Shown: in pieces, positions 31,700 to 42,356 of the stretch
Layout: each line of letters starts with the position of its first letter
How positions within the stretch are numbered: the stretch's first letter is position 1
From: Closterium sp. Naga37s-1
Lineage: Eukaryota > Streptophyta > Zygnematophyceae > Desmidiales > Closteriaceae
Reading direction: 5' to 3'
Length of the DNA stretch: 64,000 nucleotides
Assembly: GCA_947471745.1 (NCBI GenBank)
Contig: CANJKZ010000169.1
Coordinates: 2,302,001 to 2,366,000, forward strand
Notes under the pieces: generated by a model
Databases searched by the model: none
Seen by the model: the letters and a program-made list of their open reading frames with translations, nothing else
Told to the model about the DNA's origin: nothing
Program-made: the position numbers and the translations under genes

Positions 31700-32621
31700 A
31701 TGCATTCATTGGCTCAAAACTAAAACGGCTTGCTTCCTAAACTCATAAAAGCCTTTCTGAACAACATACTTAAAGTATACATGCATAGAGCTAGACACGC
31801 ATTGACATAGACATGCATAACGCTATCAGGCGTTGCCGTATGACTGCCACATGTTCTGCCACATATATAAACCTTATTATACTAATGTGGACAAACTAAA
31901 GATAAGGTGGGGAATATTACGGTACGCAACGACCAGATGAGACACGGGCAAACAAAAATTTTGAGGGATAGGATACCCTGATCGGGTCATCTGCCGTAAA
32001 AAAAAAAAAGGTTGAGGAAAACGGCGGGCACGACTACTACTGCAATTTTCGCATCAATGTAGTGCTATTGGAGCAAATGAACGACACGTGTGCAATAAAT
32101 ATTTGTGAAACCTGTTCCCCGAGCAAATCTCTCGCGCGGTAAGCAAAAAATTGGCAGAAACAGTGCGCTAGAAGTGACATAGCAGCGATTTTGGCGTATT
32201 GTTTCAACAAGTGTGTGTGATCAACTCAAAACCGTACATGTTATCCAAAGTTTTGAGTTATGAACTCTTACGTGTGCAATTGACGAGCGAAGCGATGAGT
32301 GCACAGAAGGCGCTAAGTCGTACACGAGGACGTGTCTCCTCCCTCGATCGATCTTAGGATCACCGTGAAAACCGATCGTGCACACGGATAGCGGGATTGG
32401 GAGGAAATGACAGCATATTCGCAATCGCATGTCGATTACAAGCCCCATGTGTGTTATGAGTGCGCGTTGGGTGGGTGCTTTGCCGTTATTGGTTCGTGAA
32501 AGGCAAATCACATCACTCATTGTTCGTTACGATTTCGTCCGGATCCGCTTGGACTCGTTGGATGTGCTACAGTAATATTACACCCACCATCATCATCTCT
32601 TTGATCTCTGAGGTTTCTTGT
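31700..32621. other. Intergenic DNA left of element E
   Basis: AT-rich, no convincing ORF. A TATATAAA lies at 31864. This may be the promoter side of the host ORF at 38646, now pushed 6 kb away by element E. Confidence 0.4.
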
Positions 32622-32626
32622 CCACT

Positions 32627-32952
32627 TGTAAGGGAATTTTCAGCATTCCTTACCGCGCACCTCAACATCGCGTACATGACCAACCGTTTCTTCGCCTGTT
32701 ACTGCTAACGGTGTTTCGCCGCTTTCGCGCGCCACATTTACCAAACCTTGCACTGCTGGACTTGGCCGAGTCGGCCTACGCTTCGGGACTATCCCGAACC
32801 TCGCACCAGCTTTGCACTAGCTAGCTCGCACGCACCGCGTTACCGTTTGCATGCTTTGCTATTTATGTTCGCTCATGCCTTCGCTCACATCTTGTACTCG
32901 TTTTACCAACTTAGTGCAATCCTCGCTGCCTCGATACATTGCACCCGTAACA
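32627..32952 (+). repeat. Element E 5' LTR
   Basis: 326 bp, TGTAAGGGAATT to GCACCCGTAACA. A possible primer-binding site TGGCTATCAGAACC starts two bases downstream at 32955. Confidence 0.92.
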
Positions 32953-33142
32953 CTTGGCTATCAGAACCACTTTCCTTTTGGACAGCGCATTTTTTCCGTA
33001 ATATGCAGAACCCAACTTTTGATTCTTCACTCGAAGGGACTCACGCCCCTTAGCGTATTAGGAGCCGCTGTCCTCACGCTCTCTCGTAAGCGCGTGCAGC
33101 AACGACTGCGCCTAGCACCTAGACCGGCTGACGTCCTTTGAC

Positions 33143-33400
33143 ATGGCAGAGCATATCGATCTTGTGAAGCTCACGCATGAGCGCCTTGACGAGCGCGAAG
33201 AAATCACCTCGCTAACGGCGAAACGCACGTCACTGCAAAACGGCATTGCGCGGGCGCAACAAACACAGATGCAAGGAATACAGGCACAACCAACACCATC
33301 CGCATCCCAGCACAGGAGCGTGGGACAACCCTCGAGCGATGCTAGTGATGGCATCGCACGGAACGACGTCCGCAACGACCACGGGACTATCTGCCGTTAA
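33143..33400 (+). pseudogene. Element E Gag remnant
   Basis: Starts MAEHIDLVKLTHERLDE and shares the segment SVGQPSS.ASDG.ARNDVR with the gypsy fragment at 39166-39674. The main Gag capsid region is deleted; only the N-terminal part is left. Confidence 0.75.
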
Positions 33401-33529
33401 ACCCACCTTGTTCAGCCGGGTGTGGTCGACACACCGACTTTGTTAAGATCTTCGTAGATGGGGGGCTAGTCACTGTTTAGTAAATACTTCCACTACACGG
33501 AAACTTAAACTGACACTGAACCGGTGCTT

Positions 33530-34910
33530 ACTTGAGATCGACGCACGCAAGTCGACGTCACGCCACTGGCGATATGGGAACGCGTGGACCGAGTTGGGAT
33601 TCTCTGCAGGGGTAACTTCACTTTCACCCTCGACGGGACCGATATTTTACTCGGCCGTGATTGGCTGCGACGACACAACCCGCGAATAGTCTGGACGATG
33701 GGTGACCGCACTGTGCGAGTAAACGGTAACAACACCCCCCTGCCTCGATGGAGCTCGCCTGAGTCTTCGTTGGTTCAAGTCAACGCCATCACGATGAAAT
33801 GCGTCGTATCGGTAGAAGCTGACGTGTATGCGGTTGAATTCCGAGAGGCCGAGGCAGCAGACAAACCAAGCGATTTACAGAAACTGCTCGCCGACGTACC
33901 GGATGACCTGGCAGCGCTACTGAAACAGTACAGCGAGGTCTTTCCGGATGATGTACCGGAAGGACTGCAACCTCAGCGGCCGCACGACCACAGTATAGAG
34001 TTAGAACCGGGGGCACAACCGACACTAGAGTGGTAGTTCCGAGTGACCCAACCCGAACTGGAGAAACCGAGGAAGCAACTGAATTACCTGCTCGAGAAAA
34101 ATATTATTCGCCCGAGTTTGTCACCCTTCGCAGCACCGATCATGTTCACACCGAAAAAAAACGGGGGGTTTTGCATATCGACTACCGCGCACTGAACGGG
34201 GTTACGATCAATTCACGTTACCCCATCCCGCGAGTCGACGAACTCATCAACCATCTTTGCACAGCCCGCATGTTCTCGAAAATCGACCTCCGAGGGGGTT
34301 ACCATCAGATTGGCGTCAACCCACCAGACTGCCCAAAAGCCGCCTTCCGCACCCGCTACGTTTCATTCAAATACACTGTGATGCCTTTGGGACTGACCGA
34401 CGCCCCCGCCACCTTCCAAATGACCATGAACATGTCAGAGGTCCACTGGTGATCCCCGATTGATCCTAGGGAAGGGTTACAGGCACGTTGTCCTGGGGGG
34501 TTATGGGCGCACTGACCCGCTACTGAAACAAGCCCTTTTATCCCAGTGGTCTAGTGGCTGGGATTCTGACATGGTATCAGAGCGAAGGTCTCGGGTTCGA
34601 ATCCCAGTGTGTGCACTTCGGGCATCCCAGTGCGGGGGGGTGTCAGAGGTCCACTGGTGATCCCCGATTGATCCTAGGGAAGGGTTACAGGCACGTTGTC
34701 CTGGGGGGTTATGGGCGCACTGACCCGCTACTTAACAAGCCCTTTTATCCCAATGGTCTAGTGGTTGGGATTCTGACAGAACAAAGCATTCCGCCCACCC
34801 TTAGACAAGTGCGTCATAGTTTACCTGGACGACATACTGATTTATAACCCCGACAGAGCACAGGACCTACAAAACATTGAACCGGTTTTAAGGTACAGAA
34901 CCGCCTACTG
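33530..34910 (+). pseudogene. Element E protease and reverse transcriptase, split by TRIM S
   Basis: The protease end has TDILLGRDWLRRHNP (33615-33675), the gypsy-type DxxLGxDWL signature. RT follows in a shifted frame: HIDYRALNGVTINSRYPIPR, FSKIDLRGGYHQI and MPLGLTDAPATFQ, up to 34432. It continues after the TRIM at 34784 with VIVYLDDILIYN, the catalytic YLDD. Frameshifts and a TAG at 34034 break it. Confidence 0.88.
34433..34778 (+). mobile_element. TRIM S: 346-bp LTR retroelement with PBS, PPT and tRNA-promoter-like boxes
   Basis: LTRs at 34433-34571 (139 bp) and 34641-34778 (138 bp) start TGTCAGAGGTCC and end GGGATTCTGACA. The target duplication is GAACA on both sides, and the gypsy RT frame reads through when it is removed. 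The 69-bp interior starts with the primer site TGGTATCAGAGC (34572-34583) and ends with GTGCGGGGGGG. TGGTCTAGTGG (34547-34557, in the LTR) matches a Pol III box A. GGTTCGAATCC (34594-34604, interior) matches box B. CTGGGATT and AATCCCAG form an inverted repeat between them. Confidence 0.92.
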
Positions 34911-34984
34911 ACAAACGTATCTAAGTGTGAGTCTCTTCAGGACAGGCTGAAGTTTTTGGGCCACGTTATTTCGGCCAACGGCGT

Positions 34985-36633
34985 GGAAATAGACCTGAAA
35001 ACAATCTCGACGATTTAGGCCTGGCACGCGCCAACAAATTTGACTGAGTTGCAGAGTTTCCTGGGGTTCGTCAACTACGTCCGCCGGTTCGTCCCCGACA
35101 TGGAAGCTGACTCCCCTTGGCCGACCTGCTGAGGAAGGGGGTTGAGTACACGTGGGGGGAGAAAGAACAAGCTGCCTTGTCGGCCCTAAAAAATCCTTTG
35201 TGCTCGCCGCCCGTGCTTCACATCGCCGATCCTCACCGTCCGTTCGAACTCGTCACCGACGCAAGTGACATCGGTGTGGGAGCAGTATTGTTGCAAGACT
35301 TCGAGAACGGCCTTTAGCCAATCGCGTACGAGTCCCGCAAACTTCACCCGCCCGAACGCAACTACCCGATACACGACCGCGAGATATTGGCGATCGTGCA
35401 TGCGTTCAAGGTGTGGTGATGCTACCTGACAGGAGCCGACGTGACAGTACGGACAGATCACCGCTCACTACAGTACCTTCGCGCCCAACCGAATCTCAAT
35501 CCGCGACAGATTCGGTGGTTGGACTATCTAGAGTGCAACTTCCACTACACCGAAACATACAAAAGGGCGCTTCAAATATTGCCGACGCTCTCACCCGCCC
35601 CACAGCCCAACTTCACGCCGTACTACTCGCCCAAACCAACCCACCGCTAACAGGTCTATTCACCCACGGATACCGCACCGACCCATTTTCCACCACTGGC
35701 AATTCGCAGCAGCTGACAGCTAAGAAGTTTAATATGTAAAGACTGGCACCAACCGCATCTGGTTACTGGCATATTCACTACTACGGGAACTGCTACTACA
35801 GGAGGCACACGACGGAGTTACCTCGGGTCATTGGGGTTGAAAAAACGTGACACCACGTCGGATCGTGCCCCACATGTCAAGTGATGAAGAGCTCGCGCAA
35901 GAAAAGGTCGGGTCCATTGCAACCGATTCCGCCGCCCGAGCACGCCTAGCAGCAAGTTACAATGGATTTCGTCACGGGGTTACTTTCGAGGCCTTGTGGT
36001 AACGACGCGGTCATGGTCGTCGTTGACCGACTAACAAAAACGGCTCACTTCGCTGCGTGCAGGAAATCAATCTCAGCCAAAGAAACCGCTAGCCTCTTCA
36101 TCGCGACAGTCGTTCGCCTGCACTTGATACCAGTCGCGATCATCAGCGACCGTGACACGAAGTTCACCAGCAACTTCTGGAATAATTCGTGGGACCAGTT
36201 CGGGACCTGGCTAAAGTTCAGCTCCTCGTACCACCCCATGACCGACGGTCAAAAGGAGAAAACGAACCAGACCATGGAGCAGCTGATTCGTGCCTCGTGC
36301 AACGACCCGACAACTTGGGAGCAGCAGTTGCCGCTGATTGGGTTCGCCTACAACAACGTCACGTCAGCGATGACGCAGTAGTCACCAATTTACCTGAACT
36401 ACGAGCAAAACCCAACAGTGCCCATGACGCCGAGTCCGGACAACCCAATGCCACGCGCACAGCAGTTCGTCGAGATACTACAAGCTGCTCGAACGCGCGC
36501 AGCAGACACAATAATAAAACCCAATATCATTGCTAAGAGGAACGTCAACTGCCACCGCCGCCCGGTGAAGTACTAGTCAGGAGATTACGTGTTGCTCGAC
36601 ACTCAGAATTTACGGCTGCCCATCGCTACTATG
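34985..36633 (+). pseudogene. Element E RNase H and integrase
   Basis: RNase H has LADLLRKG, FELVTDASDIGVGAVLLQ (35240-35300), NYPIHDREILAIVHAFK and VRTDHRSLQYL. The integrase zinc region keeps CPTCQVMKSSRKKRSG. The core has TMDFVTGLL, VDRLTKTAHF, ISDRDTKFTS and the TDGQKEK Glu motif, then WEQQLPLIGFAYNN. Several stops (for example after DFENGL, after FKVW and at 36379) and frameshifts break it. Element F interrupts the C-terminal part at 36634. Confidence 0.87.
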
Positions 36634-37834
36634 TGTCGGAATAGTAGGCTGGACTACTGACCCACGGGCGACTGGCGACTACCGGAGATTGTAGCCTCCG
36701 GACTACTGGCGCTGCGGACGACAAGACGGCTGCCTCCACTCAACCTCCCCCAGTTGTCCCACACCCCTTTCACTCACCCACTGCTGCACCCCTAGCTCCA
36801 CTCCCACGGCACCCCCTCAGCGCCACTCCTCCGGCTCCCACACATCCACCCCCCGCAGAGGCAGCTGCAGTAGTGGGAGACGGAGGAGGAGGAGGAGCGA
36901 GTGGCGACGCACACACACCCGCCACCCCCAGAATCGGCACCGCGCAGTTGCACGAGGGCAGGGAGCGGTGCGCGGCTCCACAGGGCAGCACGCGCGGGCT
37001 GCAAGGGCGGCTCGTGGGCTGGTGGGGCGAATCGCGAGCTGCAGGGGGGAGCGCGCGGGCCCCCCGAGGGCGCCACGGCGGGTGACGGGAGGGGGGCCGC
37101 GCGCGGGCCCCCAGGGCGCCTTGACGGGCGACGGGAGGGGGCGACGCGCGGGCCCCCAGGGCGCCGCGACGAGGCGACGGGAGGGGGCGACGCGTGGGCC
37201 CCCAAGGCGCCGCGACGAGGCGACGGGAGGGGGTGGCGCGCGGGCCCCCAAGGTGCCGAGACGAGGCGACGGGAGGGGACGGCGCGCGGGCCCCCTGGGC
37301 GCCGCGACAAGGCGACGGGAGGGGGCGACGCGCGGGCCCCCAAGGTGCCGCGACGAGGCGACGGGAGGGGACGGCGCGCGGGCCCCCAGGGCGCCGCGAC
37401 AAGGCGACGGGAGGGGGGGGGGGCGGCGCGCGGGTCCTCGGGGGCGCTTCGACGGGCGACGGGGGGGCGACGCGCTGGTCGACGGGGCAGGAAACCGCCG
37501 CGCGCCTCGGGGCGCACGGCGGGCAGAAAACCGCCGCGCGCCCCGAGCGCTCGGCGGGCAGAAAACCGCCATGCGCCAGGAGCGCGTGGCGGGAAGAAAA
37601 ACCGTCGCGCGCCACGGGGCGCGCGACAGACAGGACAGCAGCGGAAGCTAACGGTGGGCCCACAGGCTAGGAGCGTGACCGCTCTGATAGCATGTCGGAA
37701 TAGTAGGCAGAAAATAAGAACAGGAAAGAGGTTGTGCACTAGCAGGCAGTTGAGTACATATAGGAAACCCTAATTTGGGCTGTACTCGCTATAGAGTACC
37801 CCACTGCAGGCTAGACAAATACAACATTCTGACA
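36634..37834 (-). mobile_element. Non-autonomous short-LTR element F, 3' LTR mostly deleted
   Basis: Right LTR (5' in its own orientation) at 37693-37834 starts TGTCGGAATAGTAGG and ends ACATTCTGACA. The left LTR keeps only about the first 15 bases (36634-36648). The target duplication CTATG is present on both sides (36629-36633, 37835-37839), so the loss came after insertion or during copying. Beside the right LTR, the minus strand reads TGCTATCAGAGCGG, a primer site. The interior of about 1 kb has no retrotransposon protein, only GC-rich repeats. Close relative of element G. Confidence 0.85.
37075..37450. repeat. 46-bp GC-rich minisatellite in element F
   Basis: About eight copies of a unit containing GGCGACGGGAGGGGGCGACG and GCGGGCCCCCAGGGCGCCG. 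The long ORFs on both strands here come from composition and the near-multiple-of-three period. Confidence 0.85.
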
Positions 37835-37983
37835 CTATGGCCCTTTTCAGATAAGCCACATGATAACACCCGTCACCGCCCATCTCCTACTACCCGTGGT
37901 ACATCAGCCCGTCGTTCCACGTCAGCCTCATTCACCCGTACGTCCCAACCATGAACCAACTACCACACCATCGCCCACCATAG

Positions 37984-38205
37984 ATGACGCATCCTGCATC
38001 GGAGCCGATTGTCGAGCCCGAGAAAATTGTGAGCCTCCGGATTCGCCACCCCACGGGAGTTCGGAGGGTCGGGTTCCTCGTCCGCTGGAAGGACCGCACT
38101 CCTACGGACGACAGCTGGGTGCCCCTAGCCAACATTGAAAGTCACCCTGCCCTGCAAGTGTACATGCGAAGCCAGGGATTCTGCGACATACACGCACTCG
38201 CGTAG
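37984..38205 (+). pseudogene. Element E chromodomain (end of Pol)
   Basis: EPEKIVSLRIRHPTGVRR, then VGFLVRWKDRTPTDDSWVP and NIESHPALQVYM: a chromodomain with the aromatic VRWK and DSWVP positions kept. Chromodomains at the integrase C-terminus define chromoviruses and bind modified histones. This piece is open to its TAG at 38203; it has lost its connection to integrase through F and stops. Confidence 0.88.
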
Positions 38206-38240
38206 CGGAGGGGCTTCTTGAATGGGGGGGGGGGGGGTAG

Positions 38241-38566
38241 TGTAAGGATTATTTCAGCATTCCTTACCGCGCACCTCAACATCGTGTACAAGACCAACCG
38301 TTTCTTCGCCCGTTACTGCTAACGGCGTTTCGCCGCTTTCGCACGCCACATATACCAAACCTTGCACTTCTGGACTTGGCCGAGTCAGCCTACGCTTCGG
38401 GACTAGCCCGAACCTCGCGCCAGCTTCGCACTAGCTAGCTCGCACACACCGCGTTACCTTTTGCATGCTTCGCTATTTATGTTCGCTCATGCCTTCACTC
38501 ACATCTTGTACTCGTTTTGCCAAGTTAGTGCAATCCTCGCTACCTCGATACATTGCACCCGTAACA
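38241..38566 (+). repeat. Element E 3' LTR
   Basis: 326 bp, TGTAAGGATTAT to GCACCCGTAACA, after a 14-base G-run. Followed by TSD CCACT. Confidence 0.92.
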
Positions 38567-38645
38567 CCACTCCACAACCATTGCATCGTTCTTTTGTTCA
38601 TATCCTCCTCTCCTCCCCTTCCTTCAATTCTTCAAGTCTTGCACC

Positions 38646-39024
38646 ATGTCTCTAGAACAATTTCTCCAAGACTTAGGGCGTATTCCTGGGCTCGTGCCCT
38701 CGGATGAAAATGTCATCCGAAATCATGGGAAGACACGAGCTGGAATACCCCACCTCCGGTCAACAGACCTATACTGATCACGATATTTGTAGACATAAAT
38801 TTAGTTGACTACCCGAAACCGTAGCTCTCGTTATTGCGAGTTGAGATTGCCAACTCAAACTGGGATGACACAAAATCCGGATGATACAAACCCAGGAACA
38901 CGCCCTTAGGCATCACTTTCCAGTCAGGACTTCTATTTTCCACACCTACTTTTAAATTTGTACCAGGAGCGGGTTTCACAAACGAGCTGGAAAAAAATCA
39001 AGGTTGGAACTACGCATATCCTAT
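38646..39024 (+). pseudogene. Host ORF fragment split by a MITE
   Basis: ATG at 38646 gives MSLEQFLQDL. Skipping the MITE and one TTA, the frame continues at 38909 with GITFQSGLLFSTPTF, KFVPGAGFTNELEKNQ and GWNYAYP, until gypsy LTR sequence starts at 39025. I do not recognise the protein. Its upstream DNA (CATCGTTCTTTTG, TCCTCCTCTCC) looks like a pyrimidine-rich leader and was separated from its promoter side by element E. It could also be part of an unknown transposon. Confidence 0.5.
38676..38905. mobile_element. Harbinger-like MITE, 230 bp
   Basis: Terminal inverted repeats GGGCGTATTCCTGGG / CCCAGGAACACGCCC, with the trinucleotide TTA duplicated outside each end (38673-38675, 38906-38908). 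TWA target duplications and GGGC-starting ends are typical of PIF/Harbinger elements. No coding capacity. Confidence 0.82.
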
Positions 39025-39674
39025 TGTAAGGGAATTTTCAGCATTCCTTACCAGGCACCTCAACGTCACGTACAAGACCAACCGTTTCTTCGCCCGTTGC
39101 TATTAACGATGTTTCACCACCTTCGCGCGCCACTTTGCCAAACCTTGCACTCCTGGACTTAGCCCAGGCGCTCCTGCGTTTAGCTGCCAAACCTGGACGT
39201 GAATCGCTCGAACGCGACGTATACTGGCCGCAAACACAAACGCAAGGATCACCAGTACCGGCAGCACCAACAACATTCCGACACGAGAGCGTGGGACAAC
39301 CCTCAAGCGCTGCTAGTGATGGCGTCGCGCGCAACGAAGTACGCGACGACCACGGCATGGCACACTCCAGAGCGACGAATGCGGCGGATAACAAACGACG
39401 AGTCCACATCATGACTCAAAATGATGAGTCGGCACTTCACTCACCGGTGCCACTCAAGCTGCAGCGTTCGCCATGCTTTGACCCGAGTCCGAATGTTCAG
39501 GCGTGGATCTTCACCCTTGCTGTTTTTTTCTTCGACGCTAACTACGTCTCGTCGGATGCGGCGAAGATTAGATACGCCGTGTCGTTGCTGCGAGGAGCCG
39601 CCATGGACTGGTGGCGCGTCATTGTCACAAATCCGAGCGACTACGTCACGAGACAGAACCAGAGCCGAGACTGA
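39025..39674 (+). pseudogene. Gypsy fragment: partial E-type LTR plus Gag
   Basis: 39025-39165 matches the start of the E LTR. An ORF from 39135 then gives SVGQPSSAASDGVARNEVRD, as in the Gag of E. A retrotransposon Gag core follows: PSPNVQAWIFTLAVFF, AAKIRYAVSLLRGAAMDWW. It stops at 39672. It preserves the Gag part that element E has lost. Confidence 0.82.
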
Positions 39675-39895
39675 AATAGTAACCCTGTGACGACCGCTGA
39701 GTTGCCTGGTCGTCAGCCCCAGAAGCGTCGGAGTGTCCTGTGAGTACCACAGAGCCCCGTCCTCCAAGCACAAGCCCCATTTCTGACGTACTGCACAAGT
39801 AACGCAGTACCCTCTGTGCAACTGTCCAGTGCTCCTTTCGGTGTTTCCCGGGTACAACAAAGCGAGCAAGGATGCCGAGAGGGTACGCGAGGTCA
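39675..39895 (-). pseudogene. Family I RNase H fragment
   Basis: About 220 bases matching the minus-strand RNase H of D and I around GHSDASWADDQATQRSS and MGLVLGG. Truncated at both ends and frame-disrupted. It butts against the start of the Gag of H. Confidence 0.8.
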
Positions 39896-41409
39896 GAGCG
39901 TTGGCGGCAGTACGAATTGAAGAAGATGAACCGGTTGAAGAAGGGGTGCAGACATTCTTTGACTTGTTGACGCGGCTTGAAGGAGCGGATCTCAACTATA
40001 GTGAGCTCCAGAAGAAGACCAAGTTGCTGGCCTTACTCCCAGAGTCATGGTCCTCGCTCATCATCAACCTCAATCGCGACTTGCCCCGCCTCTCGCTTGA
40101 AGACGTGAAGCGAGCGATCCTTCAAGAGGATTTCCGCCGCCGTGAGTTGGCGGGTTCGGATGGCGCCGGGGCAGCAAGCATCGGCCGGGGATATGGTCGT
40201 GGAAGGGGCAGAGGACGAGGAGGAGGAAGGTTTGGAGGCAGCAACTTCAACGGAGGCCGCGGGAACGGCGGATACGGCAGCAACAACAAAAGCTTCGGGC
40301 ACGGTCGCGGCCGATTCGATGGCGAATGCCATTATTGCCACAAGAGCGGACACATGTGGCGCGATTGCTACAAACTCCCTGATGGATGGACTCCTGCTCA
40401 AGGCCAAGAGGGTAGAGGAGCAGGGGGAGGGAGAGGAAGAGGCCGTGGAGGCCGTGGCGGTCGCGGAGGTGGTGCTGCAAATATGAAGAGTGGAGACAAC
40501 GAGAGCGAGTCGAGTGACGATCGCTTCCCGGGCCAAAACTTCTTCATCTCGACGCAAGCACCGGCTGCACCAGAGAAGGATGAAGGCTTTGATGAGCCAG
40601 CAGCTGTGGGAAAGGTCACCTTACACTCCCTGGACTATTGGGTGATCGGTAGCGGCGCTACCTATAGCATGACACCTCGCGCGGACTTGCTCACCGAACT
40701 CGAACCGTCACCGGTGAAGCATGTCACTTCGGCTTTGGGGCAGCGAGCAGAGGTGAAAGGCATGGGCAAGGCCATGTTCAAGGGTGCTGATGGGAAGATG
40801 GTGGGCCTCAAGAACGTGCTTTGGGTGCCCAGCCTTGCTGTGAACCTGACTTCCGTGCGGCGGTTGCAAAAGGGCGGCATGGACAAGAACTCAAAGGGAG
40901 CCAAGACCTACACCGCAAGGCTTGGCGAGCGGATTCTTTGGGACCTTCACGAGGACAAGGATGTATACAATGATATGTGGCAGATCCCTGTGGTCCCAAT
41001 GCCTAAGGAGAGGCAAGTGGCAGCAAGCGTCAGCACCAAGGGTGCAGCAGTTGGTAGCGGCGACGGCGCCAACGATGGTGCCAAGAAGAACGAGTCCAAG
41101 AAGAGCAAACTTGGAGGGACCAGCAAGTTGCGTGATCATAAGGAGAGCGGTGCAGCAGCCAAGGAGCAGCAAAAGGGTGAGGAGAACCCCGAGGCAACAG
41201 CGGAGGAGGAGTATGGAGAGAGCATGTGGGGCACTATTGCAAGTGCGGCATTCTCCAATCCGACTTTGGCTACGGGGGAGTGTGATTGGTTAACTTTGCA
41301 TCGGCGAATGGGGTATGTGGCATTGCCCGTCTTGCAGCAGCTAGTGAAGGAGGAGATGGTAGCTGGCATACGTGTGAAGGGGGAGCCCACTGAGGTACTT
41401 GGCTGCCCG
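39896..41409 (+). pseudogene. Copia element H (family IV): Gag, protease and integrase N-terminus
   Basis: From RIEEDEPVEEGVQTFFDLL the protein follows element R closely: Gag domain, RGRGRGRGGGRF, the CCHC knuckle CHYCHKSGHMWRDC, protease YWVIGSGATYSMT and the integrase zinc start LTLHRRMGYVALPVLQQ. The catalytic Asp of protease is replaced (VIDSGA in R, VIGSGA here), so this protease is dead. The first 150 or so Gag residues are missing. A family III LTR cuts it at 41410. Confidence 0.88.
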
Positions 41410-41658
41410 ACATGGTCGACCATGCTGCGCTGGCAGTCGACCGACCTGAATGCTAGCTCTGATGTAGTCTTGCCATGCCAACTTCATTGTACCATTGTTG
41501 TCAACCTTCTCTAGTGAAACTCTTGTCAAATTGCCCAGTGAACTAGCAAGTAGTGTGTGCACTAGGAAAACGACTAAGGACCAATGAACGCAGAGATCAC
41601 ACGAGCACCCGTGCCCAGCCCGTAGTCTAGCTCCCGTTGTAGTAGTTATCTCCGCACA
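41410..41658 (-). repeat. Family III LTR fragment in element H
   Basis: Reverse complement of the first 200-250 bases of the element A LTR: right end CGGAGATAACTAC..read on the minus strand as TGTGCGGAG, with ACTAGAGAAGG and GGTCGACT matching. Truncated on the left. Confidence 0.72.
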
Positions 41659-42356
41659 GGAATGGAGAGGAAGAAGGGGAGGAGGTTCAGCAAGTAAGCG
41701 AGCGTGTACCGACACTTCCACCTCGCACTACGAGTGCTCCATGGATTTGGGTCACCCTGCAGCAACGCCATGAGGGCCTGCATGTCCCTGCAGCTGAGGA
41801 GGAAGGAAGGGGCAAGAGGAGAACTCAAGCCCCTAATAGGCTGACCTATGATGCACCGGGAAAGCCAGCCAAGTCAGCCTTGGCCGGAGCGGCGCTTATG
41901 GTTGGAGATGACGATGTCCTTGGGGAAGATATTTCTATGGCGCAGCCAGAGGGGTTTGATGATGGTAGTGGCAGAGTGTGGAACCTGAAGAAGGCCCTCT
42001 ATGGGCTCAAGCAAGCCCCTAGGCAGTGGTACTTGAAGCTGCGTGAAGTTTTGGAGGAGATTGACTTCACTCCCTCGACGGCCGATCATTCCTTGTTCGT
42101 GCTTGGCGAGGGGGAGCAGAGGAGTTTCATGGTGGTTTATGTGGATGATATCCTCATTTTCTCACCCTCCTATGATCTTGTTAAGGAGGTGATGCTGAAG
42201 CTTCAGAACAAGTTCAAGTGCAAGGCCCTTGGTGACGTGAACTTCTACCTCGGGCTTCACATTGAACGCGACGTGGAGAAGCGGTGCATGCGAGTGCATC
42301 AACGGAAGTACCTGGAGGCCTTAGCTGCTAATTTTGGGAAGAGTGAAGGTCATGTA
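41659..42356 (+). pseudogene. Element H RT, middle part, with internal deletion
   Basis: Starts in the acidic linker (EEVQQVS), runs through NRLTYDAPGK, then jumps from MVGDD straight to ISMAQPEGFDDGSGRVW, deleting the RT fingers that element R has. KKALYGLKQAPRQWY and MVVYVDDILIFSP are intact. Element G interrupts it at 42357. Confidence 0.86.

Larger units (their letters stand above)
32627..38566 (+). mobile_element. Ty3/gypsy chromovirus E, full length but decayed
   Basis: Two 326-bp LTRs (32627-32952 and 38241-38566) starting TGTAAGG and ending CCCGTAACA, with target duplication CCACT on both sides (32622-32626, 38567-38571). About 20 differences between the LTRs show an old insertion. 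Internal order: Gag remnant, protease, RT, RNase H, integrase, chromodomain, and a G-run purine tract at 38224-38237. Elements S and F are nested inside. Confidence 0.93.

Noticed and set aside
34540..34610. tRNA-Glu-like gene
   Set aside because: Boxes A and B are present, but the acceptor stem does not pair and the region is explained by LTR, primer site and interior of TRIM S.
36770..37773. ORFs of about 300 aa on both strands of element F
   Set aside because: They arise from a GC-rich 46-bp minisatellite; no domain, and both strands are equally open.
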